This document shows, piece after piece, positions 1 to 8,531 of a DNA stretch of 64,000 bases. The notes beneath the pieces were generated by a model. The model was not told the DNA's origin, did not search any database, and saw only the letters and a program-made list of their open reading frames with translations. Source of the DNA: Phascolarctobacterium sp. (GTDB lineage Bacteria > Bacillota > Negativicutes > Acidaminococcales > Acidaminococcaceae); assembly GCA_017467905.1 (NCBI GenBank), contig JAFUKD010000006.1, positions 1 through 64,000 on the forward strand. The letters are read 5' to 3'. Made by a program: the position numbers and the translations under genes. Position 1 is the first letter of the stretch. Each line of letters opens with the position of its first letter.

Positions 1-1127
1 AAGCGCAAGCCTTTTTCGATAGCGATCGGGGTGATCAGTTCTACGTCCATGGTTACGTTGTCGCCAGGCATTACCATTTCTACGCCTTCGGGAAGTTGGG
101 TTACGCCGGTTACGTCAGTGGTACGGAAGTAGAATTGCGGACGATAGCCGTTGAAGAACGGGGTGTGACGGCCGCCTTCTTCTTTGGTCAGTACATATAC
201 TTCACCTTTGAATTTGGTGTGCGGGTGGATGGAACCCGGTTTTGCCAATACTTGACCACGTTCGATTTCTTTACGGTCTACACCACGCAACAAGCAGCCT
301 ACGTTGTCGCCTGCTACTGCTTCGTCCAACAGTTTGCGGAACATTTCTACGCCGGTTACTACGGTAGATTTCTTGTCTTCTTTCATACCAACGATTTCTA
401 CGGTGTCGCCTACTTTTACGGTACCACGTTCTACACGACCGGTTGCTACGGTGCCACGGCCGGTGATGGTGAATACGTCTTCTACGGGCATCAGGAACGG
501 TTTGTCAGTTGCACGTTCCGGTACCGGAATGTATTCGTCTACTGCTGCCATCAAGTCGAGAATTTTTGCTTCGTATGCAGGGTCGCCTTCCAATGCTTTC
601 AATGCAGAACCTGCTACTACGGGGATGTCGTCGCCGGGGAAGTCGTAGCTGGAGAGCAGTTCGCGTACTTCCATTTCTACCAATTCCAGCAATTCTTCGT
701 CGTCAACCATGTCTACTTTGTTCAGGAATACTACCATTGCGGGAACGCCTACTTGACGAGCCAAGAGGATGTGTTCGCGGGTTTGCGGCATCGGGCCGTC
801 AGCTGCGGATACAACCAGGATTGCGCCGTCCATTTGTGCAGCGCCGGTGATCATGTTTTTAACATAGTCAGCGTGACCCGGGCAGTCAACGTGTGCATAG
901 TGACGGGTTTCGGTTTCATATTCTACGTGAGCGGTGTTGATGGTAATACCGCGTTCTCTTTCTTCGGGAGCTTTGTCGATGGAAGCATAGTCCATGAATT
1001 CTGCGCCGCCGCGTTGTGCCAAAACTTTGGTGATTGCTGCGGTGGTGGTGGTTTTACCATGGTCAACGTGACCGATGGTGCCGATATTAGCATGGGGTTT
1101 AGTTCTTTCGTATTTAGCTTTTGCCAT
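1..1127 (-). CDS. tuf: Elongation factor Tu (3' end outside window)
   Basis: GTP-dependent factor that brings aminoacyl-tRNA to the ribosomal A site. About 375 residues are visible of roughly 395; the last ~20 codons lie beyond base 1. The translation starts [16 protein letters not shown] and shows the P-loop GHVDHGKT near residue 19, the switch region RGITI, DCPGH, and the guanine-specificity motif NKVD, then domains 2 and 3 up to [13 protein letters not shown]. It is last in the L7Ae-rpsL-rpsG-fusA-tuf order and starts 34 bp after fusA, with a GGAGG-type ribosome site. Probably cotranscribed from the promoter near 4580. Whether a second tuf copy exists cannot be seen. Confidence 0.98.
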   Translation of the reverse strand, partial: MAKAKYERTKPHANIGTIGHVDHGKTTTTAAITKVLAQRGGAEFMDYASIDKAPEERERGITINTAHVEYETETRHYAHVDCPGHADYVKNMITGAAQMDGAILVVSAADGPMPQTREHILLARQVGVPAMVVFLNKVDMVDDEELLELVEMEVRELLSSYDFPGDDIPVVAGSALKALEGDPAYEAKILDLMAAVDEYIPVPERATDKPFLMPVEDVFTITGRGTVATGRVERGTVKVGDTVEIVGMKEDKKSTVVTGVEMFRKLLDEAVAGDNVGCLLRGVDRKEIERGQVLAKPGSIHPHTKFKGEVYVLTKEEGGRHTPFFNGYRPQFYFRTTDVTGVTQLPEGVEMVMPGDNVTMDVELITPIAIEKGLR

Positions 1128-1161
1128 TTTGAATTTCCTCCTTAAATGTATCTAGAAGATA

Positions 1162-3246
1162 TTATGCATTAGTGCCTTTGTTTTTAGCAACAATTGCTTC
1201 AGCGATGTTTTTGGGAACATCTTCGTAGTGGTCAACTTCCATAGAGTAGTTGCCACGACCTTGGGTTTTGGAGCGAAGGTCGGTTGCGTAACCGAACATT
1301 TCTGCCAGGGGAACGAAAGCTCTGATAACTTGTGCGCCATTGCGAGCTTCCATACCTTCGATGCGACCACGGCGGGAGTTGATGTCGCCGATTACATCGC
1401 CCATGTATTCTTCAGGTACAGTAACTTCAACTTTCATGTACGGTTCGAGAATTACCGGGTTAGCTTTGGCAGCACCGGACTTGAAGCCCATGGAGCCGGC
1501 AATTTTGAACGCCATTTCAGAGGAGTCAACTTCGTGGTAAGAACCATCGTAAACAGTAACTGCGATGTCAACCATCGGATAGCCGGCAACTACGCCGTTT
1601 TCCATAGCTTCTTTAACGCCTGCTTCGATGGGGCTGATGTATTCTTTAGGAATAGCACCGCCAACAACTTTATTTTCAAACTTGAAGCCTTCGCCCGGTT
1701 CCAGCGGAGTGATTTCCAACCAGCAGTGGCCGTATTGACCTTTACCACCGGATTGACGAACGAATTTACCTTCAGACTTAACGGATTTGCGGATGGTTTC
1801 ACGATAAGCAACTTGCGGGTTACCTACGGTGCAGCCTACTTTAAATTCGCGCAGCAAGCGGTCAACAATGATGTCCAAGTGAAGCTCGCCCATACCGGAG
1901 ATAATGGTTTGGGAAGTTTCCGGATCAGTGTGAACGCGGAAGGTCGGATCTTCTTCAGCAAGTTTTGCAAGGGCAATGCCCATTTTTTCTTGGTCAGCCT
2001 TAGTTTTGGGTTCTACTGCAACGGAGATTACCGGATCAGGGAATACCATGGATTCCAGGATAATTTCGTGTTTTTCGTCGCAGAGGGTGTCACCAGTAGT
2101 GGTGTCCTTCAAGCCTACAGCAGCAGCGATGTCACCGCAGTAAACGGTATCGATTTCTTCACGGTGGTTAGCATGCATTTGCAGGATACGGCCGATACGT
2201 TCGCGTTTACCTTTAGTGGAGTTGTAAACATAGGAACCGGAGCCGAGGGTACCGGAGTACACGCGGAGGAACGCAAGTTTACCAACGAACGGGTCAGTCA
2301 TAATTTTGAATGCCAGTGCGGAGAAGGGTTCTTCGTCGCTGGAAGGACGGCAATCTTCTTCACCGGTTTCAGGGTTAATGCCTTTGATAGGCGGAATGTC
2401 GGTCGGAGCAGGCATGAATGCAACTACTGCGTCCAGCAGCGGTTGTACGCCTTTGTTCTTATAGGAAGAACCGCAGCAAACCGGAGTCATTTTGCAAGCG
2501 ATGGTTTGTTTACGGATACCGGTCATGATTTCTTCTTCGGTCAGTTCTTCACCTTCCAGATATTTCATCATGAGTTCGTCGTCGCTTTCAGCTACAGCTT
2601 CAAGAAGCATTGCGCGGTATTCTTCTGCTTTTTCTTGCATATCAGCAGGGATTTCAACGAATTGTTCATCCTTGCCCATTTTATCGTTGTAAACGATAGC
2701 TTGCATTTTAATCAGGTCTACCATGCCTTCGAAGGTATCTTCGTAGCCGATGGGGAGTTGAATGGGAACCGCATTAGCGCCCAGACGATCTTTCATCATT
2801 TCAACTACGTTGTAGAAGTTAGCGCCGGTGATATCCATTTTATTTACATATGCCATGCGGGGAACGCCGTATTTGTCAGCTTGACGCCATACGGTTTCAG
2901 ATTGAGGTTCTACGCCGCCTTTAGCACAGAATACTGCAACGGAGCCGTCCAGTACACGCAGGGAACGTTCTACTTCTACAGTGAAGTCAACGTGGCCCGG
3001 GGTGTCGATGATGTTCAAGCGGTGACCATCCCATTGGCAGGTGGTTGCAGCAGAAGTGATGGTAATACCACGTTCTTGTTCTTGAACCATCCAGTCCATG
3101 GTAGCGCCGCCATCATGGGTTTCACCTACTTTATGTACTCTGCCGGTATAGAACAGAATACGTTCGGTGGTGGTAGTTTTACCAGCATCGATGTGAGCCA
3201 TGATGCCGATGTTTCTAGTTTTCTCAAGCGGAAATTGTCTGCCCAC
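1162..3246 (-). CDS. fusA: Elongation factor G
   Basis: Translocation GTPase of the ribosome; 694 residues, normal for EF-G. The N-terminal G domain has AHIDAGKTT near residue 17, RGITI in switch I, DTPGH and NKMD. Domains II to V follow, including the [10 protein letters not shown] stretch typical of domain IV. It sits between rpsG and tuf as in the classical str operon, with 36 bp to rpsG. The start is supported by the conserved opening [20 protein letters not shown] and a purine-rich ribosome site just upstream. Confidence 0.99.
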   Translation of the reverse strand: MGRQFPLEKTRNIGIMAHIDAGKTTTTERILFYTGRVHKVGETHDGGATMDWMVQEQERGITITSAATTCQWDGHRLNIIDTPGHVDFTVEVERSLRVLDGSVAVFCAKGGVEPQSETVWRQADKYGVPRMAYVNKMDITGANFYNVVEMMKDRLGANAVPIQLPIGYEDTFEGMVDLIKMQAIVYNDKMGKDEQFVEIPADMQEKAEEYRAMLLEAVAESDDELMMKYLEGEELTEEEIMTGIRKQTIACKMTPVCCGSSYKNKGVQPLLDAVVAFMPAPTDIPPIKGINPETGEEDCRPSSDEEPFSALAFKIMTDPFVGKLAFLRVYSGTLGSGSYVYNSTKGKRERIGRILQMHANHREEIDTVYCGDIAAAVGLKDTTTGDTLCDEKHEIILESMVFPDPVISVAVEPKTKADQEKMGIALAKLAEEDPTFRVHTDPETSQTIISGMGELHLDIIVDRLLREFKVGCTVGNPQVAYRETIRKSVKSEGKFVRQSGGKGQYGHCWLEITPLEPGEGFKFENKVVGGAIPKEYISPIEAGVKEAMENGVVAGYPMVDIAVTVYDGSYHEVDSSEMAFKIAGSMGFKSGAAKANPVILEPYMKVEVTVPEEYMGDVIGDINSRRGRIEGMEARNGAQVIRAFVPLAEMFGYATDLRSKTQGRGNYSMEVDHYEDVPKNIAEAIVAKNKGTNA

Positions 3247-3282
3247 TTCTTAAATCCTCCTCAAACAAACTGAGTCAGGCCA

Positions 3283-3774
<492 letters not shown>

Positions 3775-3817
3775 TTATCATTCTTAGTTTCTTAATGTTT
3801 TTCTCGCTACGCTGCTA

Positions 3818-4198
3818 TTATTTTTTAGCTTTTGCTTTTTTAGCGCCGTATTTGGAGCGAGATTGGTTGCGGTTTGCAACGCCTGCAGTATCAAGAGCAC
3901 CGCGAATGATGTGGTAACGCACGCCCGGAAGGTCTTTTACCCTTCCGCCTCTGATAAGAACAACACTGTGTTCTTGAAGATTGTGACCGATACCCGGGAT
4001 ATAAGCAGTAACTTCGATGCCGTTAGTCAAACGTACACGAGCTACTTTACGAAGTGCAGAGTTCGGTTTTTTCGGGGTAGTGGTGTAAACACGGGTGCAC
4101 ACGCCACGTTTTTGCGGGCATTCTTTCAATGCCGGAGCAGTAGATTTAGCTTTCAAAACCTCTCTGCCTTTACGTACCAATTGGTTAATTGTAGGCAT
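3818..4198 (-). CDS. rpsL: 30S ribosomal protein S12
   Basis: Decoding-centre ribosomal protein; 126 residues. It has the hallmark segments [17 protein letters not shown] (streptomycin-site lysine 42 region) and [16 protein letters not shown], and a basic KKAKAKK tail. The lysines at the classical streptomycin-resistance positions are wild type. Preceded by GGAGGTG. In the str operon between the L7Ae-like gene and rpsG. Confidence 0.99.
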   Translation of the reverse strand: MPTINQLVRKGREVLKAKSTAPALKECPQKRGVCTRVYTTTPKKPNSALRKVARVRLTNGIEVTAYIPGIGHNLQEHSVVLIRGGRVKDLPGVRYHIIRGALDTAGVANRNQSRSKYGAKKAKAKK

Positions 4199-4266
4199 AT
4201 CGGCACCTCCTTTCCAAACAATTAGATTTTAATGATTATAAAAACTCAGCTTTCGCCAAGCCCTTA

Positions 4267-4518
4267 TCAAGGATTAAGTATTGCGGCCGCCGCTGCTTTA
4301 ACGTGAATCCCGCAGGCTTTGCCCAGCTCGTGCATGGTTTCAACCTTAACCACCGTCACCGCCTTTTCTTCGCAAAGCTCAACAAGCTTTTCGGTAACAC
4401 GTTCATCAGCATCCTTTGCAACATACACCTTCAAGGCACTGCCTTTTGCTACAGCCTTTTCGGTTTGCTTCACGCCAACGGTACGTTTTTCAGCTTGCAT
4501 CAACTCGTCAAGCGTCAT
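4267..4518 (-). CDS. L7Ae/L30e/S12e-family RNA-binding protein (YbxF-like)
   Basis: An 83-residue protein of the L7Ae family that binds kink-turn RNA. In Firmicutes this gene is normally found between rpoC and rpsL. The fold is recognisable from LKVYVAKDADERVTEKLVEL and the C-terminal LGKACGIHVKAAAAA segment. GGAGG lies 6 to 10 bases upstream of the ATG. It is the first gene of this operon and has its own strong promoter about 50 bp upstream. The usual rpoB-rpoC neighbours are absent, replaced by a repeat-rich gap. Exact ribosomal role not certain. Confidence 0.9.
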   Translation of the reverse strand: MTLDELMQAEKRTVGVKQTEKAVAKGSALKVYVAKDADERVTEKLVELCEEKAVTVVKVETMHELGKACGIHVKAAAAAILNP

Positions 4519-4564
4519 TCAGTTACCTCCTTCACGAGAGCATAGTTAGCCCTAACACTGCTAT

Positions 4565-4593
4565 ATTGTAACATCCTGTACAAAGCGTGTCAA
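4565..4593 (-). promoter_or_regulatory. Sigma-A promoter of the str operon
   Basis: On the minus strand TTGACA (4593-4588), a 17-bp spacer and TACAAT (4570-4565) form a near-consensus vegetative promoter, 47 bp before the L7Ae-family start codon. It explains how the operon is expressed without rpoBC upstream. Confidence 0.85.
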
Positions 4594-4755
4594 TACTTTT
4601 TTACAATTTTTTTGAGCGTGCAAACAACGTATTTATGCACGTCTTTCTTTCCACTAATCCGTGTGTTTCATCAAGGTTTTTTCTAAGAAGTTTTTAGCTT
4701 ACAGGGACACCTTCACCTCTTCCACCCTTGCTCCTTTTCTGGTAAGGCTTGTACC

Positions 4756-4922
4756 ATTGTTTCACGTGAAACATTTTACAGAGGGGGACATACTTTTAAT
4801 AAAAATTTTAATATTTCTTTTTAGGGAACAAGGTTAGTAACGCTTACGCATTACTTAGATTAAAGACTATAGTAAGGAACATAGTAGCAAAGCTACGCTT
4901 TGCTTGATTAGGGCAAGAAAAT
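4756..4922. repeat. Dispersed parS-containing repeat, copy A
   Basis: About 165 bp aligning by eye with 56715-56880 in the same orientation. Shared blocks include the parS palindrome, TTTAATAAAAATTTTA, GTAACGCTTACGCATTACTT and AGATT, with scattered substitutions between. Neither copy encodes a protein. Both lie upstream of minus-strand genes. Confidence 0.85.
4758..4773. promoter_or_regulatory. parS centromere site 1
   Basis: TGTTTCACGTGAAACA is a perfect 16-bp palindrome matching the bacterial ParB/Spo0J binding consensus. Such sites cluster around oriC and load ParB/SMC for chromosome segregation. Confidence 0.93.
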
Positions 4923-4973
4923 AAGGAAGAGGAAGAAAATTTTATAAAAGAAGGAGAAGGAAAAAAGAATCTC

Positions 4974-5111
4974 ACTCTTATAATGGGCAATTTTTTAGTA
5001 AAAAGGGACATGGACGCGCAAAAATTTTTAAAAATCTAAGAAAAAGTGGTTTTCAAAATTTTTTTGGCAAAGTATGTCCCTTTTTGTTGTTTTTAGACCC
5101 ATTATAAGAGT
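4974..5111. repeat. 138-bp MITE-like element with composite inverted ends
   Basis: Both ends read ACTCTTATAATGGG, then 12 unrelated bases, then AAAAAGGGACAT, as inverted copies (4974-5011 and 5074-5111). The two conserved blocks and the equal 12-bp spacing suggest paired transposase-type binding sites. The interior is AT-rich and noncoding. The GGGACATACTTT word also occurs at 4785-4796 in the neighbouring repeat. Confidence 0.65.
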
Positions 5112-5148
5112 AAGGGGGTTCAAAGCAAAAAAAGGGTAACACAAACAA

Positions 5149-5181
5149 AAACAGGCACAAGCCTTTTGGCTCATACCTGTT
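5149..5181 (-). terminator. Rho-independent terminator after the 5235 gene
   Basis: Minus-strand AACAGGTATGAGCC, loop AAAA, GGCTTGTGCCTGTT, followed by TTTTG. The stem is imperfect but long, and lies 54 bp after the stop codon. Confidence 0.75.
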
Positions 5182-5234
5182 AAAAACAAAATACGTTTTA
5201 AATTTTAGAAGTATGTTTAGAAAAGGAAAACGCC

Positions 5235-5759
5235 TTAAATCAAGCTACGCATTTCTTCCGCAGTAAGGGTGAAGTATTTTTTCTCTGTGTATAAAGCTTC
5301 CCTACCACGACATTCCACCAGCAAAGCTACGTCCACGTCAGGAACATTTGCCAGTGCTTCAGCAATGGTTTTGCCATTTTTTGCATAAGCTTCAAAACGC
5401 AGCACCATGGTTCTGCCCGTACCCGCAGGTACCAGCACAGCTTCAAAGTAATCGTCATCACGAGGAACATCTTTTAAATTAACCTTGCCACGCAAAAGCA
5501 CATCGTCGTATTGCTCTTGGGGCAGGTAAATGCGCAGGTAAGCGTCAATCAAAGTTGCTTCCTGCTTGCCTACGTTTTTATAATCAAGCTCAACCTCAAA
5601 ATCTAAACGCTCTGCAGTTTCGCTCACCTTTGCCGCAGCAGTACGCTTCTTCATATCGAAGAACATTTCGGCATCGCCCTGCATCCAGATGTAGGCGGCA
5701 ACTACTGCCACACCCAAGACTACCAAGGCAAGAACTATTTGTACAATACACCAAAGCAT
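5235..5759 (-). CDS. Membrane-anchored protein of unknown function
   Basis: 174 residues; I do not recognise a family. One hydrophobic segment at about residues 3 to 26 should anchor the protein, with the rest probably outside the membrane. The body is mixed alpha/beta in character (VELDYKNVGKQEATLIDAYLRIYL) and could be a beta-sandwich accessory domain. No cysteine lipobox. A strong AAGGAGG site precedes the ATG. It is third in a tight run with the CofE-like and thioesterase genes (13-bp gap), so it is probably cotranscribed with them, but no shared pathway is evident. Confidence 0.75.
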   Translation of the reverse strand: MLWCIVQIVLALVVLGVAVVAAYIWMQGDAEMFFDMKKRTAAAKVSETAERLDFEVELDYKNVGKQEATLIDAYLRIYLPQEQYDDVLLRGKVNLKDVPRDDDYFEAVLVPAGTGRTMVLRFEAYAKNGKTIAEALANVPDVDVALLVECRGREALYTEKKYFTLTAEEMRSLI

Positions 5760-5771
5760 TTTACTTCCTCC

Positions 5772-6416
5772 TTACGCCTTGTAATAATCTTTGATAATGC
5801 AGATGGGAGTTTTTTCACTGCCATTGCCAAAGGGGTTATCAATTAAAATTTCTGCAACCTTATCTGCATCTACGCCCTTGGAAACACCCAGCACAGCGCT
5901 ACGCTTCAAATCGTTTACGTCCGCTACAGCAGCACCGTAGCAGCCGCAAGCTGCAGTAATCTCTTCGGCAATCTTTGCCGGATTAGAAGGACCATAAACA
6001 ATATGCTTGTCATAAGGAGGCATGGTTCCGGTAACGTCATCAATCAAACGCCCTTGCTCACCAGCCAAACGATAGAACACACCGCTTACCCCTACGCATT
6101 TAGCGGCAAAGCCTGCAATTACCGCCCAACACACACGCGCACCGCCTTCGGCATCTATTAACGCCTGCATACTGTAACGGCTGCTGATACTTCCCTTGGA
6201 CGGAAACAAGCGGCACAACACCTTTGCCAAAAATCCCGGTTTAAATTCTTCGCAACGCATTGCCCTGCCTTGAATAATGGCAACAACACTTTCTGCAATG
6301 CAAACAACATCATTAGGACCTATTTTTTCCTTACCGTATTCCAAAATTGCACCGCACACATCGTCATGATGGGTCAAAATTCTGGTCGGTACAGGTACGA
6401 TAGTATATTTCTCCAT
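5772..6416 (-). CDS. CofE-like (F420-0:gamma-glutamyl ligase family) protein
   Basis: 214 residues resembling the coenzyme F420-0:L-glutamate ligase fold: the start YTIVPVPTRILTHHDD, VCIAESVVAIIQGRA, and a central DDVTGTMPPYDKHIVYGP region. In archaea and actinobacteria CofE adds glutamates to F420. Stand-alone homologues occur in anaerobic Firmicutes that are not known to make F420, so the substrate here is unknown. No other F420 gene is visible. The start overlaps the ribosome-site region of the upstream thioesterase stop (3-bp gap). Confidence 0.7.
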   Translation of the reverse strand: MEKYTIVPVPTRILTHHDDVCGAILEYGKEKIGPNDVVCIAESVVAIIQGRAMRCEEFKPGFLAKVLCRLFPSKGSISSRYSMQALIDAEGGARVCWAVIAGFAAKCVGVSGVFYRLAGEQGRLIDDVTGTMPPYDKHIVYGPSNPAKIAEEITAACGCYGAAVADVNDLKRSAVLGVSKGVDADKVAEILIDNPFGNGSEKTPICIIKDYYKA

Positions 6417-6419
6417 GCC

Positions 6420-6839
6420 TTACTCCTTGGTATTATCTACTTCGTAAATTTTTTGCAAGCGTTCCATCCACTTGCTGCTAATACGGGTTACTCTTCCGTT
6501 TTTATCGGTGAATACATTGCGCACCAAGCCTTCTGCCGCCACAGCACCGTCACGCAGGCGAATAACTCTTTGCTCAAACTCCATCTTGATTCTGTTGACA
6601 TTGGCAAGACTGGTCTGCACCTCGTACTCATCATCATAAACGCAGCTGTTTTTATACTTCACATCCACTTCCGCAATGGGGAACAGTATTCCCTCCTCCA
6701 TCAGCTCATTCAGGCTAATGCCAGCCGCACGCAGCAGCTCTGCCCTGCCCATCTCGAACCAATGCAAATACTTGGAGTGATGCACCACGCCCATAGTATC
6801 TGTTTCTACAAAGCGCACTCTATCACGAATGGTAATCAT
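6420..6839 (-). CDS. Acyl-CoA thioesterase, 4HBT (YbgC/FadM) family
   Basis: 139 residues with the hot-dog-fold signature VRFVETDTMGVVHHSKYLHWFEMGR; the Asp in TDTMGVVHH is the usual catalytic residue of this family. Typical length for YbgC-like enzymes, which cleave acyl-CoA or acyl-ACP thioesters. Probably the first gene of a three-gene operon with the CofE-like and membrane proteins. The substrate cannot be inferred from context. Confidence 0.85.
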   Translation of the reverse strand: MITIRDRVRFVETDTMGVVHHSKYLHWFEMGRAELLRAAGISLNELMEEGILFPIAEVDVKYKNSCVYDDEYEVQTSLANVNRIKMEFEQRVIRLRDGAVAAEGLVRNVFTDKNGRVTRISSKWMERLQKIYEVDNTKE

Positions 6840-6905
6840 ATTCTAACCTCAATTCATAAAAAACTAAATTTTATTATATCATTCCAAGCGTAAATTTTAT
6901 AGTGC

Positions 6906-8036
6906 TTACTCTAAATCACCCATATTTTTATCCGTCAGGTTATGTTCCACCTTTTCAGAAAACAGAGTATATGCAACGGAGCAAATGGGTACACTTAATA
7001 CCATACCCATAATTCCGGCAACGCTGCCGCCTATGGTAACGGCAACCAGCACCCATAACTCGCTAAGCCCAACTGCCTTGCCCACAATTTTCGGGTACAG
7101 CAGGTCTCCTTCAATGCGCTGTAATACAATGAAGAAAACTAAGAACACCCAAATCTTTTCGGGAGCGGCAACCAAAATCAAAAAGCAGCCAACCGTAGCG
7201 CTGATAATGGTTCCTAAAATGGGAATCAATCCCAAAACCGCCACCAGTACAGAAATAACAAGAGCGTAGGGCAAACCAACGATAACCATGCCCACAAAGC
7301 ATAAGCAGCCTAAAATCAAGGCTTCGGCAAATTGACCGGCAACATAGCCGTTAAAAACCTTTTCGCTAATTTGGGCAGCCTTTACTAAATAATCAGCACG
7401 TTCCTTAGAAGCAAAGGCATAAACCGTGCGCTTCAGGCTTTGCTTGAGAGAGAGCTTTTCCAATAGCAGGTACACCGCTGCCACAATGCCAATGGCAAAA
7501 TTGGTTACTACATCCACAATGGTAGTGGTTGCAATCCAAGTGCGGGAAAGAAGCAGGCTTTTATTATCCTGAATGAACTGGAATAAAGTTTGATAAGCAT
7601 TGTTCCATTGCTTTTGCAGGTACAGGAAATCATCTTCAAACATATTAAGCTGCGCTGCCTTTTCCTGTAGGTAGATATTCATCTTCTCCACCGCAGGAGG
7701 TATCAATTTAATGAGAGTTTTAACACTGCTGTTAAGCTCCGGCAGAACAAGGATAACCGTAAAAGCAAGAAAGGCTACGATTAAGGCAATGCTAAGCACC
7801 AAGCAGGCAACAGTTTTTATTTTATGTAAGGGTCCATTACTAAAAACCTTGTCCCAAATCACTTCCAGCTTTGTCATTAGCACGTTAACAATAAACGCAA
7901 TGAAGCCACCAATTAAAAAAGGAAGAATGATTCTGTAAAACCTTTCTACAAGCTCCAAGCTGACGCTATAATTCCACAGCGCCCAGCACAATAGAGCAGT
8001 AAAGGTTATTACGCCATAAATATTTTTATATTTCAT
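6906..8036 (-). CDS. AI-2E / PerM-family membrane permease
   Basis: About 376 residues with seven or eight predicted membrane segments. They include an N-terminal pair, a long amphipathic stretch, and the family hallmark region VLGLIPILGTIISATVGC followed by QRIEGDLLYPKIVGKAVGL. Members have been proposed as autoinducer-2 exporters or ion antiporters; the true substrate here is unknown. Of two candidate ATGs (8042, 8036) the second has a normal 8-base spacing from AGCGGGG, so I use 8036. It is the last gene before the disrupted tRNA. Confidence 0.85.
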   Translation of the reverse strand: MKYKNIYGVITFTALLCWALWNYSVSLELVERFYRIILPFLIGGFIAFIVNVLMTKLEVIWDKVFSNGPLHKIKTVACLVLSIALIVAFLAFTVILVLPELNSSVKTLIKLIPPAVEKMNIYLQEKAAQLNMFEDDFLYLQKQWNNAYQTLFQFIQDNKSLLLSRTWIATTTIVDVVTNFAIGIVAAVYLLLEKLSLKQSLKRTVYAFASKERADYLVKAAQISEKVFNGYVAGQFAEALILGCLCFVGMVIVGLPYALVISVLVAVLGLIPILGTIISATVGCFLILVAAPEKIWVFLVFFIVLQRIEGDLLYPKIVGKAVGLSELWVLVAVTIGGSVAGIMGMVLSVPICSVAYTLFSEKVEHNLTDKNMGDLE

Positions 8037-8141
8037 AAGCATTACCCCGCTTAAACTTTCCTAATTTAATTGTAGCATAATCTTCGTGACAATACAAAGA
8101 ACTCCCTTTCCAGCCGGCAACTAACCGGAAAGCAGCAAACA

Positions 8142-8170
8142 TTGCTCATTAACTGTAAATATGCTATAAT
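8142..8170 (+). promoter_or_regulatory. Probable promoter of the interrupted tRNA-Arg gene
   Basis: TTGCTC (8142-8147), 17-bp spacer, TATAAT (8165-8170), about 50 bp upstream of the tRNA 5' half at 8222. No other good promoter is evident before the intact tRNA at 8401, so this one may drive both. Confidence 0.6.
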
Positions 8171-8221
8171 TCACTTGACTGTTGCGCCTACAGCTTAGGA
8201 CAGCAGCTAATTTTATAGCAT

Positions 8222-8261
8222 CGCCTCTTAGTTTAATGGATAGAACCTACGCCTCCGGAGC
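8222..8261 (+). pseudogene. 5' half of a split tRNA-Arg(CCG) gene; attL
   Basis: Acceptor strand CGCCTCT (8222-8228), a normal D arm and the anticodon 5' strand TACGC, ending in the core GCCTCCGGAGC (8251-8261). After the core the sequence no longer folds as a tRNA. The missing 3' half is found at 48213-48258: acceptor strands CGCCTCT/AGAGGCG and anticodon strands TACGC/GCGTA pair perfectly across the 40-kb gap. This marks the left attachment site of an integrated element. Confidence 0.9.
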
Positions 8262-8345
8262 CGTAGTTGATTTCGCGAAACCTTATTTAGAAATGTAGTC
8301 AGGAAGCCACTTTCAAGACTTACGGCATTTTAACCGACACCCAAA

Positions 8346-8365
8346 TCGTGCAACTTTCGTGCAAC
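8346..8365. repeat. Integrase arm-type repeats, left end
   Basis: TCGTGCAAC at 8346-8354 and again at 8357-8365 (11-bp period, about one helical turn), 85 bp inside the attL core. The same pair occurs near attR. Confidence 0.75.
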
Positions 8366-8400
8366 TCTATCATACATTGTCCTACAACAACTAATATTAT

Positions 8401-8476
8401 GGCCTCGTAGCTTAATGGATAAAGCATTCGCCTCCGGAGCGAAAGACTGACAGTTCGATCCTGTCCGAGGTCACCA
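8401..8476 (+). tRNA. tRNA-Arg (anticodon CCG), complete, CCA encoded
   Basis: Folds fully: acceptor GGCCTCG/CGAGGTC with one G-U pair, D stem GCTT/AAGC, anticodon stem TTCGC/GCGAA around loop CTCCGGA (anticodon CCG, reads CGG), T arm GACAG/CTGTC with TTCGATC, discriminator A and encoded CCA. It is 140 bp inside attL and has the same anticodon as the tRNA gene that integration destroyed, so it is probably an element-borne replacement. It also contains the 11-bp core at 8430-8440. Confidence 0.97.
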
Positions 8477-8487
8477 CTAAAAAATAA

Positions 8488-8526
8488 ACTCCAACACCAA
8501 TGGTTTTTTCACCATAAGTGTTGGAG
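8488..8526. terminator. Bidirectional terminator between tRNA-Arg and integrase
   Basis: Stem ACTCCAACAC...GTGTTGGAG with T-rich tails on both strands. It serves the tRNA on the plus strand and the integrase operon on the minus strand. Confidence 0.8.
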
Positions 8527-8531
8527 ATTTT

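Larger units (their letters stand above)
4594..5234. other. Repeat-rich gene-free gap upstream of the str operon
   Basis: No credible gene in about 640 bp. It holds a parS site inside a ~165-bp dispersed repeat, a 138-bp element with composite inverted ends, and the terminator of the convergent 5235-8036 gene group. In many Firmicutes rpoC would lie here. The rest is AT-rich with poly-A and poly-T tracts. Confidence 0.7.

Noticed and set aside
1228-3273. Long plus-strand open frame opposite fusA (681 codons)
   Set aside because: Antisense shadow of fusA; composition is Phe/Cys/His-rich nonsense and no ribosome site.
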